Shown: in pieces, positions 49,537 through 58,897 of the stretch
Layout of the letters: each line of letters opens with the position of its first letter
How positions within the stretch are numbered: the stretch's first letter is position 1
Origin: Promicromonospora sukumoe 327MFSha3.1
Lineage (GTDB): Bacteria; Actinomycetota; Actinomycetes; Actinomycetales; Cellulomonadaceae
Reading direction: 5' to 3'
Assembly (NCBI RefSeq): GCF_000385135.1
Contig: NZ_ARQM01000011.1
Location: 248,001 to 312,000 of the forward strand
DNA length: 64,000 bases
Made by a program: the position numbers and the translations under genes
Notes under the pieces: generated by a model
What the model saw: only the letters and a program-made list of their open reading frames with translations
The model's database searches: none
Told to the model about the DNA's origin: nothing

Positions 49537-50658
49537 ATGAGACGTACTTCCCTCCGGGGCGTCGCCGTGGCAACAGCCACCGTGGGCCTCTTTGCCGGCA
49601 CCATCAGCGCCGTCGCCGCCGCACCGTCCGACGTCGAGGCCGCGACCTCCGGCTACACGCCGGGCCTCGTCGCCGCCATGGAGCGCGACCTCGGCCTGAG
49701 CACGGCGGACGCCGTGGCCCAGATCGAGGCGCAGGAGCTCCTGGCCGACACGCAGCAGAGCCTGGAGAAGTCGCTCGGCGCCTCCTACGCCGGAGCCTGG
49801 GTCGAGGGGTCGGACGCGCTGCACGTCGCCGTCACCGACGCCGCGCAGGCCGCCGACGTCCGCGCGGCCGGGGCCACTCCCGTGACCGTGGACAACTCGC
49901 TCAAGGCGCTCGACGCCTGGACGGCGGACCTGGACGGCGCGCTGTCCTCGTCCGACGTGACCTCGTACCACGTGGACGTGGAGACCAACGAGATCGTCAT
50001 CGACGTGGTCAAGGGCGCCGCGGCCGACGTCCGGGCCGACGTCGCCGAGGCCGGTGTGCCGGCCGGCGTCGTCTCGCTGACGCAGGCCACCGAGCGGCCC
50101 CGTACCTTCGCCGACGTGATCGGCGGCGAGGCGTACTTCATCGACGGCAGCGCGCGCTGCTCCGTCGGGTTCGCCGTCACCGGCGGCTTCGTCTCGGCCG
50201 GCCACTGCGGCTCGGTCGGCTCCTCGGCGAGCGAGCCGAACGGCACCTTCGAGGTCTCGGAGTTCCCGGGCAGCGACTACAGCTACGTCTCGGTCGACTC
50301 CGACACCCCGGTGGGCGTCGTCGACGACTGGAACGGCGGCACCGTGGCCGTCGAGGGTTCGACGCCGGCCGCCGTCGGCGCCAGCGTCTGCCGCTCGGGC
50401 TCCACGACCGGCTGGCACTGCGGCACCATCGAGGCGCTCAACGCCACGGTGAACTACGCCGAGGGCAGCGTCTCCGGCCTCATCCAGACCGACGTCTGCG
50501 CCGAGCCGGGCGACTCGGGCGGCTCGCTGCTCGCCGGCTCGCAGGCCCAGGGCATGACCTCCGGCGGCAGCGGCAACTGCTCCTCCGGCGGCCAGACCTT
50601 CTTCCAGCCGGTGGGCGAGGCGCTGAGCGCGGCCGGTGTGTCGCTCCTGACGAACTGA
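49537..50658 (+). CDS. Secreted S1 family serine protease with alpha-lytic-type prodomain
   Basis: The 373-residue preproprotein has a signal peptide (MRRTSLRGVAVATATVGLFA ... ISAVAAAP), an alpha-lytic-protease-like prodomain (about 30-185) and a streptogrisin-like catalytic domain. The triad is visible as SAGHCGSVG (His), YSYVSVDSD (Asp) and CAEPGDSGGSL (Ser). Six Cys in the mature part give the usual disulfides. Translation starts at ATG 49537 after AAGGAG. It is a tandem paralogue of the following gene, sharing the same 14-base AAGGAGTCGCTGGA leader. Confidence 0.94.
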   Translation: MRRTSLRGVAVATATVGLFAGTISAVAAAPSDVEAATSGYTPGLVAAMERDLGLSTADAVAQIEAQELLADTQQSLEKSLGASYAGAWVEGSDALHVAVTDAAQAADVRAAGATPVTVDNSLKALDAWTADLDGALSSSDVTSYHVDVETNEIVIDVVKGAAADVRADVAEAGVPAGVVSLTQATERPRTFADVIGGEAYFIDGSARCSVGFAVTGGFVSAGHCGSVGSSASEPNGTFEVSEFPGSDYSYVSVDSDTPVGVVDDWNGGTVAVEGSTPAAVGASVCRSGSTTGWHCGTIEALNATVNYAEGSVSGLIQTDVCAEPGDSGGSLLAGSQAQGMTSGGSGNCSSGGQTFFQPVGEALSAAGVSLLTN

Positions 50659-50877
50659 AGCAGCATGAGCTGAACCAGCCGAGGCGCTGACGCGAGGGTG
50701 CTGAGCGCCACCGCCGTCGGGCCGCGGGGCGGGTAGGGGAAGTCCCTACCCGCTCTGCGGCATGTCCGCATATTGCGTCGATATGTCCAAAACGGTATCT
50801 GGGAGTTACCTGAACGCGACCTTACGCTCTGTCGCACTGGGTGAATTCATTGCCCCGACGACAAGGAGTCGCTGGAC

Positions 50878-52332
50878 ATGAGACGCACATCCTTCAAGGC
50901 GATCACCGTGGCCACAGCCGCGGCGACGCTTCTCGCCGGCAGCATCACCGCTGCGACCGCAACCGCTGCTGCCGGAGCCGACAAGCCCGAGGTGTCCAGC
51001 TACGCCCCGGGCATGGTCGACGCCATGGAGCGCGACCTCGGCCTGACCACCTCCCAGGCCGTGGCCCGTCTCAAGACCGACGAGGCCCTGTCCGACAAGC
51101 AGCACGCCATCGCGAAGTCCCTCGACAAGGGCTACGCGGGCGCCTGGGTGAGCGGCACCGAGCTGTACGTCGCGGTCACCGACAAGGCCGGGGCTGCCGA
51201 GGTCCGGGCCGCCGGCGCCACGGCCGTCACCGTCGACAGGTCCCTGGCTCAGCTCGACCGCCTGGCCACGAAGGCGTACCAGGCGGCTCCCGAGGCCAAG
51301 GTGGCCGGTGCGTACGTGGACGTCGAGTCCAACGCGGTGGTGCTGGAGGTTGCCAAGGGGGCCAAGGCCGCCGTCGCCGCCGCCGTCGAGCGGGCCGGTA
51401 TCGCCGCCGGCACGGTCTCCCTCGTCGAGGTGAAGGAGATGCCCCGCACGTTCATCAACGTCATCGGCGGCAACGCCTACTACATCGGCGGCTCGCGCTG
51501 CTCGGTCGGCTTCTCGGCCACCGGCGGGTTCGTCACCGCGGGCCACTGCGGCAACGTCGGCAACGCGACCACCAGCCCCAGCGGCACCTTCCGCACCTCC
51601 TCGTTCCCGGGCAACGACTACGCCTACGTGAACGTCGGCACGGACGACACCCCCGTGGGCGCCGTCAACAACTACAGCGGCGGCACCGTGAACGTCGCGG
51701 GCTCGACGGCGGCCGCCGTGGGCGCCACCGTCTGCCGCTCGGGTTCCACGACCGGCTGGCACTGCGGCACCATCCAGGCGCTGAACGCCTCGGTCACCTA
51801 CGCCGAGGGCACCGTCTCGGGCCTGATCCGCACCAACGTCTGCGCCGAGCCGGGCGACTCCGGCGGCTCGCTGCTGGCCGGCACCCAGGCCCAGGGCATG
51901 ACCTCGGGCGGTAACGGCAACTGCTCCTCGGGTGGTACCACCTACTTCCAGCCGGTGAACGAGGCGCTCAGCGCCGCGGGCGTCACCCTGATCACCGGTG
52001 GCGGCGGCACCACGCCCCCGACCGGCTGCGCGAGCCAGGAGACGGCGTTCAGCGGTTCGCTGAGCAGCGGCGCCTACACGTACAAGCCGAGCAGCAGCGG
52101 CTTCTCGGCGTCGTCCGGCACCATCACGGGCTGCCTCGACGGCCCGACCGGCGCGGACTTCGACCTGTTCCTGCAGAAGGTGAGCGGCAGCAGCTGGGTC
52201 ACCGTGGCCCAGGGCATCACGTCCTCGCCCGACGAGAGCGTGAGCTACAACGGCACGGCGGGCACGTACCGCTGGGTCGTGGAGTCCTACTCGGGCTCGG
52301 GCTCGTACACGGGCGGCTACTCCACCCCGTGA
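50878..52332 (+). CDS. Secreted S1 family serine protease with C-terminal PPC-like domain
   Basis: The 484-residue preproprotein has the same layout as its upstream neighbour (signal peptide, prodomain, catalytic triad TAGHCGNVG, YAYVNVGTDD, CAEPGDSGGSL) but adds a C-terminal pre-peptidase domain after a GGGGTTPPTG linker. This domain (SGSLSSGAYTYKPSSSGFSA; FDLFLQKVSGSSWVTVAQG; YRWVVESYSGSGSYT) is often removed after export and helps folding or binding. The 219-bp gap before it has no gene. Confidence 0.94.
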   Translation: MRRTSFKAITVATAAATLLAGSITAATATAAAGADKPEVSSYAPGMVDAMERDLGLTTSQAVARLKTDEALSDKQHAIAKSLDKGYAGAWVSGTELYVAVTDKAGAAEVRAAGATAVTVDRSLAQLDRLATKAYQAAPEAKVAGAYVDVESNAVVLEVAKGAKAAVAAAVERAGIAAGTVSLVEVKEMPRTFINVIGGNAYYIGGSRCSVGFSATGGFVTAGHCGNVGNATTSPSGTFRTSSFPGNDYAYVNVGTDDTPVGAVNNYSGGTVNVAGSTAAAVGATVCRSGSTTGWHCGTIQALNASVTYAEGTVSGLIRTNVCAEPGDSGGSLLAGTQAQGMTSGGNGNCSSGGTTYFQPVNEALSAAGVTLITGGGGTTPPTGCASQETAFSGSLSSGAYTYKPSSSGFSASSGTITGCLDGPTGADFDLFLQKVSGSSWVTVAQGITSSPDESVSYNGTAGTYRWVVESYSGSGSYTGGYSTP

Positions 52333-52348
52333 CCCCCGTCCCATGACG

Positions 52349-52390
52349 TGTCAGACGCTCAGACCACTCCGGTGACCTGAGCGTCTGACA
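52349..52390. repeat. 42-bp palindromic element (intergenic copy)
   Basis: TGTCAGACGCTCAG, 14 bp, CTGAGCGTCTGACA, perfect arms. It lies between the second protease and the convergent PAP2 gene. Confidence 0.92.
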
Positions 52391-52448
52391 CGTTCGCCGG
52401 GGCTGGGACCGGGGCCGGGGCCGGGCCAAGATCAGGGCCGGGCCGAGA

Positions 52449-53399
52449 TCAGGGGCGGGCCGTGGACTGGCGGACCAGGAGGAGCAGGGCGAACGAGCCC
52501 AGGGTCACGGCCACCACGCCGAGCGCCCCGCCCATGTACGCGGTGAGGTCGCCGCCGATCGGCAGGGCCCAGCCGTAGCCGCGCACGCTGCCCAGCGCGC
52601 CGACGCCGAGCGCGCCGCTGACCAGGGCGCCGAGCAGCAGCAGGCCCGCCGCGCCCGACGACCCGGGCTCCGCGCCGAAGCGCGGCTCGTCCAGGGACGA
52701 CCGCGAGCTCAGCGCGCAGACGCCGGCGCCCCAGGCGAGCACCACGAGGATCGCGGCGACGACGTCGGACGGCCGGTGCCACTGCCCGATCAGCGTGGAG
52801 ACGCCGGTCGCCGCCGTGTAGGCCGCACCCGCCAGCGCGACGAGCGGGCGCCAGCGCCGCGGCACCGCGATGAGCAGCCCGGCGGCGATCGAGGCGGCGA
52901 CGGTCGTGTGCCCGCTGGGCAGCGTGTTGATGTCGGCGCGCGCGGTGTCGAGCAGCGCGGGCCGGTCGAGCACCACGTGCTTGAGCACCTGCGTGGTGAG
53001 GTTCGCGCCGGCCACCAGGATCACGACCTGCGCCGCCAGCCACCAGCGCCCGCGGGCCAGCGCGAGCACGACGGCGACCGCGAGGCCCAGGCCGATGAAC
53101 GAGTTGGACACCACACCGAGCACCGGCTCGGCCAGCTCCCACAGCACGCCCTGCCCCGTGGCAGCGCCCTCGAGCGCGAGCTGGTCGGCGTGCTGGCCGC
53201 GCCCGGAGGCGACGAAGGTGTCCCAGGTGGCCCACATGCCCCACATGCCCAGGACGGCGACGACGGCGGCCGCCACGCGCGGCCCCAGGCGGGGCCGTTG
53301 ACCAGGCGTCCGACCTGGCATCGGGCTGCTGACGCTGCCGATGGCACGGCCCTCGGCGGGCTGCGACAGCTCGGGTGGCGGGAGGGTGCGGTCGGTCAT
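52449..53399 (-). CDS. PAP2 family phosphatase (membrane)
   Basis: The 316-residue protein with about six membrane helices is a lipid phosphatase of the PAP2 superfamily. The three catalytic signatures are present: KHVVLDRP (C1), LPSGHTTVA (C2) and GQWHRPSDVVAA (C3). It probably dephosphorylates undecaprenyl pyrophosphate or a phosphatidate at the outer face of the membrane. ATG 53399 was chosen; an upstream ATG at 53687 lies across the topA promoter side. Confidence 0.88.
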   Translation of the reverse strand: MTDRTLPPPELSQPAEGRAIGSVSSPMPGRTPGQRPRLGPRVAAAVVAVLGMWGMWATWDTFVASGRGQHADQLALEGAATGQGVLWELAEPVLGVVSNSFIGLGLAVAVVLALARGRWWLAAQVVILVAGANLTTQVLKHVVLDRPALLDTARADINTLPSGHTTVAASIAAGLLIAVPRRWRPLVALAGAAYTAATGVSTLIGQWHRPSDVVAAILVVLAWGAGVCALSSRSSLDEPRFGAEPGSSGAAGLLLLGALVSGALGVGALGSVRGYGWALPIGGDLTAYMGGALGVVAVTLGSFALLLLVRQSTARP

Positions 53400-53634
53400 T
53401 GCCCCACCGTAGAGGAGTCGGTTGGAGAGACCGTGGCGCTGATGTGTGGCTCCCTGTGGCATCGCCGCCTTGTCCTTGACGCCACGAGTGAAAATCACCA
53501 CGGTCATGTGAAACTGCCGGGCGGCGCCTTGTGAGCCCGGATAGGGTGCGATCCGTCGCGCCTGGCGTACCGTGAACTCTCCAACGCCACCCGGCGCACG
53601 TCCCCCAGACCCAGCAGGAAGCAGGCAGGACCGG

Positions 53635-56433
53635 ATGTCCCAGGCACGCAAGCTCGTGATCGTCGAGTCGCCCACGAAGGCTCGCAAGATCCAGAGCTAT
53701 CTCGGTGACGGCTACGAGGTCGAAGCCAGCGTGGGGCACATTCGCGACCTTCCGCAGCCCAAGGACCTGCCCGCGGAGATGAAGAAGGGCCCGTACGGCA
53801 AGTTCTCCGTCGACGTCGACAACGGGTTCGACCCCTACTACGTGGTCCACGCGGACAAGAAGAAGAAGGTCTCCGAGCTCAAGAAGGCCCTCAAGGACGC
53901 CGACGAGCTCTTCCTCGCGACCGATGAGGACCGCGAGGGCGAGGCCATCGCCTGGCACCTGATCCAGGAGCTCAAGCCCAAGGTCCCCGTCAAGCGCATG
54001 GTGTTCCACGAGATCACCCGCGACGCGATCCTCCGCGCGCTGGAGAACACGCGCGAGCTGGACCAGGACCTGGTCGACGCCCAGGAGACCCGCCGCATCC
54101 TCGACCGCCTGTACGGCTACGAGGTCTCGCCGGTCCTGTGGCGCAAGGTGCGGCAGGGCCTGTCGGCCGGCCGCGTGCAGTCGGTGGCCACGCGCCTGGT
54201 GGTCGAGCGGGAGCGCGAGCGCATGGCGTTCGTCTCGGCCGACTACTGGGACGTCGCGGGCACCTTCGCGGTCGCGGACGACGGCGCCGGCTCCGGCCAG
54301 CCCTCCTTCCGCGCGCGGCTCACCCAGCTCGCGGGCCAGAAGGTCGCGTCCGGCCGGGACTTCGACGACCGGGGCCGGCTCAAGGTCCGCACGGGCGTCG
54401 TGCAGCTCGACGAGGCGTCGGCCCGCGCCGTCGTCGCCGGGCTGGAGGCCGCCGACTTCGCGGTCAAGAGCCTGGAGACCAAGCCGTACACGCGCCGTCC
54501 GGCCGCGCCGTTCACCACCTCGACGATGCAGCAGGAGGCGGGCCGCAAGCTGCGGATGTCGTCGCGGCAGGCGATGCGCACCGCGCAGGGCCTGTACGAG
54601 AACGGCTACATCACCTACATGCGTACCGACAGCCCGTCGCTCTCCAAGGAGGCGACGGACGCGGCGCGGCGGCAGGCCGCCGAGCTGTACGGCGCGGAGT
54701 ACGTGCCGGGCGCGCCGCGGCTCTACGCCAGCAAGGCCAAGGGCGCCCAGGAGGCGCACGAGGCGATCCGCCCCGCGGGCGACTCGTTCCGCACCCCGGC
54801 GCAGGTCGCCGGCGAGCTGAGCGGCGACCAGTTCCGGCTGTACGAGCTGATCTGGAAGCGCACGGTGGCCTCGCAGATGGCCGACGCCAAGGGTTCGACG
54901 GCGTCCGTGCGGCTCGGCGCGACCATCAGCGGCGGCGCGCAGGACGGCAACGAGGCGGTGTTCTCGGCGTCCGGCACGGTGATCTCGTTCCGCGGCTTCC
55001 TCGCGGCGTACGAGGAGGGCGCGGACGCCGAGACCGACGCGCCCGACACCGCGGCGGCGGCCAAGGAGACGCGCTTGCCGACGATGGCCGAGGGCGACGC
55101 GCTGACCGGCACCGACCTCGCCGCGGACGGCCACTCGACCACCCCGCCCGCCCGGTACACGGAGGCCTCGCTGGTCAAGGCGCTGGAGGAGCGCGGCATC
55201 GGCCGCCCGTCCACCTACGCGGCGACCATCTCGACCATCCAGGACCGCGGCTACGTGATCACGCGCGGCCAGGCCCTGGTGCCGACGTGGCTCGCGTTCG
55301 CGGTGATCCGCCTGCTGGAGGAGCACTTCGACCGGCTCGTCGACTACGACTTCACCGCCACGATGGAGGAGGACCTCGACCAGATCGCGGCCGGCTCCCG
55401 CGAGCGGGTGGCGTGGCTGCGCGAGTTCTACTTCGGCGAGGTGCCGGGCAACATCGGCACGTCCGACGAGCTCGGCGTGGACAGCGAGGGCGGCGGGCTG
55501 CGCGCCCTGGTCGAGAACCTCGGCGAGATCGACGCCGCGGCGATCAACTCCGTGGACATCGGCGAGGGCATCCGGGTGCGCGTGGGCCGGTACGGCCCCT
55601 ACCTGGAGGACCTCGCGGCCGAGGTCGAGGAGGGCAAGAACCCGCCCCGTGCCTCGGTGCCGGACGACGTCGCGCCCGACGAGCTGACCGTCGCCAAGGC
55701 GCGCGAGCTGCTCGCGGCGGGTGCCGACGACGGCCGTGTGCTGGGCGAGCACCCCGAGACGCACAACCCGATCGTGGCCAAGAACGGCCGCTACGGCCCG
55801 TACGTCACCGAGCAGCTGCCTGAGCCCGACCTCGACCCGGACCTGTCGGCCGCGGCGAAGAAGCGGGCGCTGTCCGCGCTGCCCAAGCCGAAGACGGCGT
55901 CGCTGCTCAAGACGCAGTCCCTGGACTCGGTGACCCTGGAGGACGCCCTGAAGCTCATGTCGCTGCCGCGCGTCGTCGGCACCGACCCGGAGTCGGGCGA
56001 CGAGATCACGGCGCAGAACGGCCGCTACGGCCCGTACCTCAAGAAGGGCACGGACTCGCGGACCCTGCCGAGCGAGGAGGCCATGTTCACGGTCACCCTC
56101 GAGGAGGCGCTGGAGATCTACAAGCAGCCCAAGCGGGGCCGCGGGCGCACCGCGACGCCGCCGCTGCGCGAGCTCGGCGACGACCCGAACAGCGGCAAGC
56201 CGATCACGGTCAAGGACGGGCGGTTCGGCCCGTACGTGACCGACGGCGAGACCAACCGCACCCTGCCGCGTGATCTCACCCCGGAGTCGGTGACGGCCGA
56301 GCGGGCCATCGAGCTGCTCGCCGAGAAGCGTGCCCAGGGCCCGGCCAAGAAGCGCACTCCCGCGAAGAAGGCGCCGGCCAAGAAGGCGCCCGCGAAGAAG
56401 GCCCCGGCCAAGAAGCCCGCGGCCAAGAAGTAG
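53635..56433 (+). CDS. topA: DNA topoisomerase I
   Basis: The 932-residue type IA topoisomerase relaxes negative supercoils. Features: N-terminal KLVIVESPTKARKIQSYLG, the Toprim acidic motif TDEDREGEAIAWH, the active-site Tyr328 in YITYMRTDSPSLS, GRVQSVATRLVVERE and the C-terminal repeats of the actinobacterial type (NGRYGPYVTEQ, NGRYGPYLKKG, DGRFGPYVTDG). The Lys/Ala/Pro-rich tail (PAKKAPAKKAPAKK) is typical and binds DNA. There are no Cys4 zinc fingers. ATG 53635 opens the homology; the upstream ATG-less extension to 53572 is not supported. Confidence 0.97.
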   Translation: MSQARKLVIVESPTKARKIQSYLGDGYEVEASVGHIRDLPQPKDLPAEMKKGPYGKFSVDVDNGFDPYYVVHADKKKKVSELKKALKDADELFLATDEDREGEAIAWHLIQELKPKVPVKRMVFHEITRDAILRALENTRELDQDLVDAQETRRILDRLYGYEVSPVLWRKVRQGLSAGRVQSVATRLVVERERERMAFVSADYWDVAGTFAVADDGAGSGQPSFRARLTQLAGQKVASGRDFDDRGRLKVRTGVVQLDEASARAVVAGLEAADFAVKSLETKPYTRRPAAPFTTSTMQQEAGRKLRMSSRQAMRTAQGLYENGYITYMRTDSPSLSKEATDAARRQAAELYGAEYVPGAPRLYASKAKGAQEAHEAIRPAGDSFRTPAQVAGELSGDQFRLYELIWKRTVASQMADAKGSTASVRLGATISGGAQDGNEAVFSASGTVISFRGFLAAYEEGADAETDAPDTAAAAKETRLPTMAEGDALTGTDLAADGHSTTPPARYTEASLVKALEERGIGRPSTYAATISTIQDRGYVITRGQALVPTWLAFAVIRLLEEHFDRLVDYDFTATMEEDLDQIAAGSRERVAWLREFYFGEVPGNIGTSDELGVDSEGGGLRALVENLGEIDAAAINSVDIGEGIRVRVGRYGPYLEDLAAEVEEGKNPPRASVPDDVAPDELTVAKARELLAAGADDGRVLGEHPETHNPIVAKNGRYGPYVTEQLPEPDLDPDLSAAAKKRALSALPKPKTASLLKTQSLDSVTLEDALKLMSLPRVVGTDPESGDEITAQNGRYGPYLKKGTDSRTLPSEEAMFTVTLEEALEIYKQPKRGRGRTATPPLRELGDDPNSGKPITVKDGRFGPYVTDGETNRTLPRDLTPESVTAERAIELLAEKRAQGPAKKRTPAKKAPAKKAPAKKAPAKKPAAKK

Positions 56434-56442
56434 CCCCGCGGG

Positions 56443-56844
56443 TCAGCGCCGCAGGCGGCGGCCCGTCACGTGGGTGGGCGTGATGCGCACCCACGTGTCC
56501 CGGGTCTCCTCCAGGTAGCTGATCAGGTTGGTCGACTCGGCCGCCGCGATGTCGGCGTCGGTCTCCAGGATCTCGGCGGTGCCCTTCACGACGACGCTGT
56601 AGGCGATCTCCGGGCCCCACTGGTCGACCTCGAACGCGACCTTCTCGTTGATCGCCACCTCCGCGACCTTCGTGCCCGGGATGGTGTGGAAGTAGATGGT
56701 CCGGTCCGCGACCGCGAAGTTCAGCGGGAAGATCTCGGGCTCGCCGCCGACGGCGGTGCCGAGGCGCCCGATGGGCTGCATGGAGAGGAACTCCCAGCAC
56801 TCGTCCTCGGTGATCGACGTGATGCTCTGCTCGTTGTCGTCCAT
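56443..56844 (-). CDS. Pyridoxamine 5'-phosphate oxidase-like flavin protein
   Basis: The 133-residue split-barrel protein has ECWEFLSMQPIGRLGTAVGG, IFPLNFAVADRTIYFHTIPG and VAFEVDQWGPE, the pattern of nitroreductase-like or F420/FMN-binding PNPOx proteins in actinobacteria. The physiological substrate is unknown. It converges on topA with only 9 bp between stops, and the upstream side is 84 bp from tmk. Confidence 0.86.
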   Translation of the reverse strand: MDDNEQSITSITEDECWEFLSMQPIGRLGTAVGGEPEIFPLNFAVADRTIYFHTIPGTKVAEVAINEKVAFEVDQWGPEIAYSVVVKGTAEILETDADIAAAESTNLISYLEETRDTWVRITPTHVTGRRLRR

Positions 56845-56916
56845 CTCCCCATCGTGCGCCGGGTGCGCGGACGCCGCCCAGCGGGAGCCGCCCGGGTCGA
56901 TGTCAGCGGGCCCGGT

Positions 56917-56922
56917 TAGGGT
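56917..56922 (+). promoter_or_regulatory. -10 element of a leaderless promoter (tmk)
   Basis: TAGGGT followed by exactly six bases and the GTG start at 56929, the same spacing as for fic, nirB, the 21071 methyltransferase, the M18 peptidase and the lipoprotein hydrolase at 61459. Confidence 0.5.
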
Positions 56923-56928
56923 GGCGGC

Positions 56929-57621
56929 GTGAACGCACCGGGCTACTTCATCTCCTTCGAGGGCGGCGAGGGCGTGGGCAAGTCGACTCAGTCCCGCCTC
57001 CTCGGCGACTGGCTGGCGGACCTGACGGGCCGCGAGGTCCTGCTCACGTTCGAGCCGGGCGCCACCACGCTCGGGCAGGAGCTGCGGTCCGCCGTCATGC
57101 ACGGCCAGGACATGGGGCCGCGCGCCGAGGCGCTCATCTACGCCGCCGACCGCGCGCACCATGTCGAGACCGTGGTCCGGCCCGCGCTGGACCGCGGCGC
57201 CGTGGTGATCACCGACCGCTACGTCGACTCCTCGATCGCCTACCAGTCCGGCGGCCGCGACCTGCCGCCCGGCGAGGTGGAGCACCTCTCGCTGTGGGCC
57301 ACCAAGGGCCTGCGCACGGACATCACGATCCTGCTCGACCTCGACCCCGAGGCGGCCGCCGCCCGCCGCGCCGCGGCCGAGGGCAAGGGCGCGCTGGACC
57401 GGCTGGAGCGGGCCGGCCTCGAGTTCCACACGCGGGTGCGCGACACGTTCCTCCAGCGCGCGGCGGCCGACCCGGAGCGCTACGTGGTCATCGACGCCGC
57501 GGCCCCGGTCGACGACATCCAGGCGCAGATCCGCGTCGACGTGGTCGCGCGGCTGGGCCTGACGCCCGTGGTCACCGAGGCGGCCGCCGTCACGGTCCCC
57601 GATTCCGAGGACCGCTCGTGA
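56929..57621 (+). CDS. tmk: Thymidylate kinase
   Basis: Tmk phosphorylates dTMP to dTDP. The 230-residue product has the P-loop FEGGEGVGKSTQ, the DR motif ITDRYVDSSIAYQ and a lid region with RRAAAEGKG. A Glu in TFEPGAT replaces the usual EPG segment conserved in bacterial enzymes. GTG 56929 lies six bases after TAGGGT, so the mRNA is probably leaderless. The stop overlaps the holB start; tmk-holB pairing is typical. Confidence 0.95.
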   Translation: MNAPGYFISFEGGEGVGKSTQSRLLGDWLADLTGREVLLTFEPGATTLGQELRSAVMHGQDMGPRAEALIYAADRAHHVETVVRPALDRGAVVITDRYVDSSIAYQSGGRDLPPGEVEHLSLWATKGLRTDITILLDLDPEAAAARRAAAEGKGALDRLERAGLEFHTRVRDTFLQRAAADPERYVVIDAAAPVDDIQAQIRVDVVARLGLTPVVTEAAAVTVPDSEDRS

Positions 57622-58754
57622 CGGTGTGGGACGACGTCGTCGGGCAGGAGTCCGCCGTCGCCGCGCTGCAGGCCGCCGTGGCCAGCCCGGCCGCGATGAC
57701 GCACGCCTGGCTGGTCACCGGGCCGCCGGGCTCGGGCCGGTCGGTCGCCGCGCGCGCCTTCGCGGCCGCGCTCCAGTGCCCGCAGGGCGGGTGCGGCGTG
57801 TGCCGGTCGTGCACCACCACCATGGCGGGCACGCACCCCGACGTGACGCTGCTGGCCACGGAGAAGGTGGTCATCACCATCGACGAGGTGCGCGACCTGA
57901 TCATGACGGCGTCCCGGTCGCCCTCGGGCGGCCGGTGGCGCGTGATCGTCATCGAGGACGCCGACCGCATGGCCGAGCGCACCACGAACGTGCTGCTCAA
58001 GGCCATCGAGGAGCCGCCGCCGCACACCGTCTGGGTGCTGTGCGCGCCGTCGGTCCAGGACGTGCTGCCCACGATCCGCTCCCGCTGCCGCGGCGTGGTG
58101 CTGCGCGTGCCGCCCCCGCAGGCGGTCGCCGACCTGCTGGTGCGGCGCGACGGCGCCGACCCGGCGGTCGCGCTCAGCGCGGCCCGCGCGGCGCAGAGCC
58201 ACGTCGGCCTGGCCAAGCGCCTGGCCCGGGACGCCGGGGCGCGCGAGCGGCGCACGGCCGTGCTGAGCATCGCGCGGCGCATCCGCGGCGTCGGCGACGC
58301 CGTGCTCGCCGCGGGCGAGCTGGTGGACGTGGCCAAGGCGGAGGCGGTCTCGGCCACGCAGGAGCGCGACGCGGCCGAGAAGGCCGAGCTGCTGCGCGCC
58401 CTGGGCGTGGCCGACGGCGAGACGCTGCCCCCGCGCCTGCGCTCCCAGCTCAAGCAGCTGGAGGACGACCAGAAGCGGCGCGCCACGCGGCACCAGCGCG
58501 ATGTGCTCGACCGTGCGATGGTTGACCTGCTCTCCCTCTACCGGGACGTGCTCGTGGTGCAGCTCGGGGCAGAGGTCGACCTGGTCAACGCCGAGCTCGC
58601 CGAGACGGTGCGGGCCCTGGCGGCCGACTCGACCCCCGAGCAGACGGTGCGGCGCATGGACTCGATCGGGGTGGCCCGCACCCGCCTGGACGGCAACGTG
58701 GCGCCGCTCCTGGCCCTGGAGGCGATGGCGATCGCGCTGCGTCCGCAGGGCTGA
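57618..58754 (+). CDS. holB: DNA polymerase III delta prime subunit
   Basis: Delta prime is part of the clamp loader. The 378-residue AAA+-like protein has VVGQESAVAALQAAV, the P-loop VTGPPGSGRSVAARA, four zinc-binding Cys (CPQGGCGVCRSC), the Walker B-like VIEDADRM and the SRC motif TIRSRCRGVV. GTG 57618 overlaps the tmk stop; a second GTG six bases on is equally possible. Confidence 0.94.
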   Translation: MTVWDDVVGQESAVAALQAAVASPAAMTHAWLVTGPPGSGRSVAARAFAAALQCPQGGCGVCRSCTTTMAGTHPDVTLLATEKVVITIDEVRDLIMTASRSPSGGRWRVIVIEDADRMAERTTNVLLKAIEEPPPHTVWVLCAPSVQDVLPTIRSRCRGVVLRVPPPQAVADLLVRRDGADPAVALSAARAAQSHVGLAKRLARDAGARERRTAVLSIARRIRGVGDAVLAAGELVDVAKAEAVSATQERDAAEKAELLRALGVADGETLPPRLRSQLKQLEDDQKRRATRHQRDVLDRAMVDLLSLYRDVLVVQLGAEVDLVNAELAETVRALAADSTPEQTVRRMDSIGVARTRLDGNVAPLLALEAMAIALRPQG

Positions 58755-58820
58755 AGTACCTCAGCACTGTCCGCCACGTGTGAAGATTTGGCACGGGTGA
58801 ATCTGAACCACCGTGGCACA

Positions 58821-58849
58821 TTGTCCCGAATGCCGTCCCTGGTTAGGCT
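58821..58849 (+). promoter_or_regulatory. hoxX promoter
   Basis: TTGTCC (58821-58826), 17 bp, TAGGCT (58844-58849), giving a leader of about 40 bases with AGGAG before the ATG at 58898. Confidence 0.55.
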
Positions 58850-58897
58850 GCGGCACGCCCCCAGAGCTCTTCCGTGCGATTAGGAGTCCACCGTCCG

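Noticed and set aside
52395-52455. Structured element in the G-rich gap before the PAP2 stop
   Set aside because: Simple GGCCGGG-type low complexity with a short duplication; nothing more can be supported.
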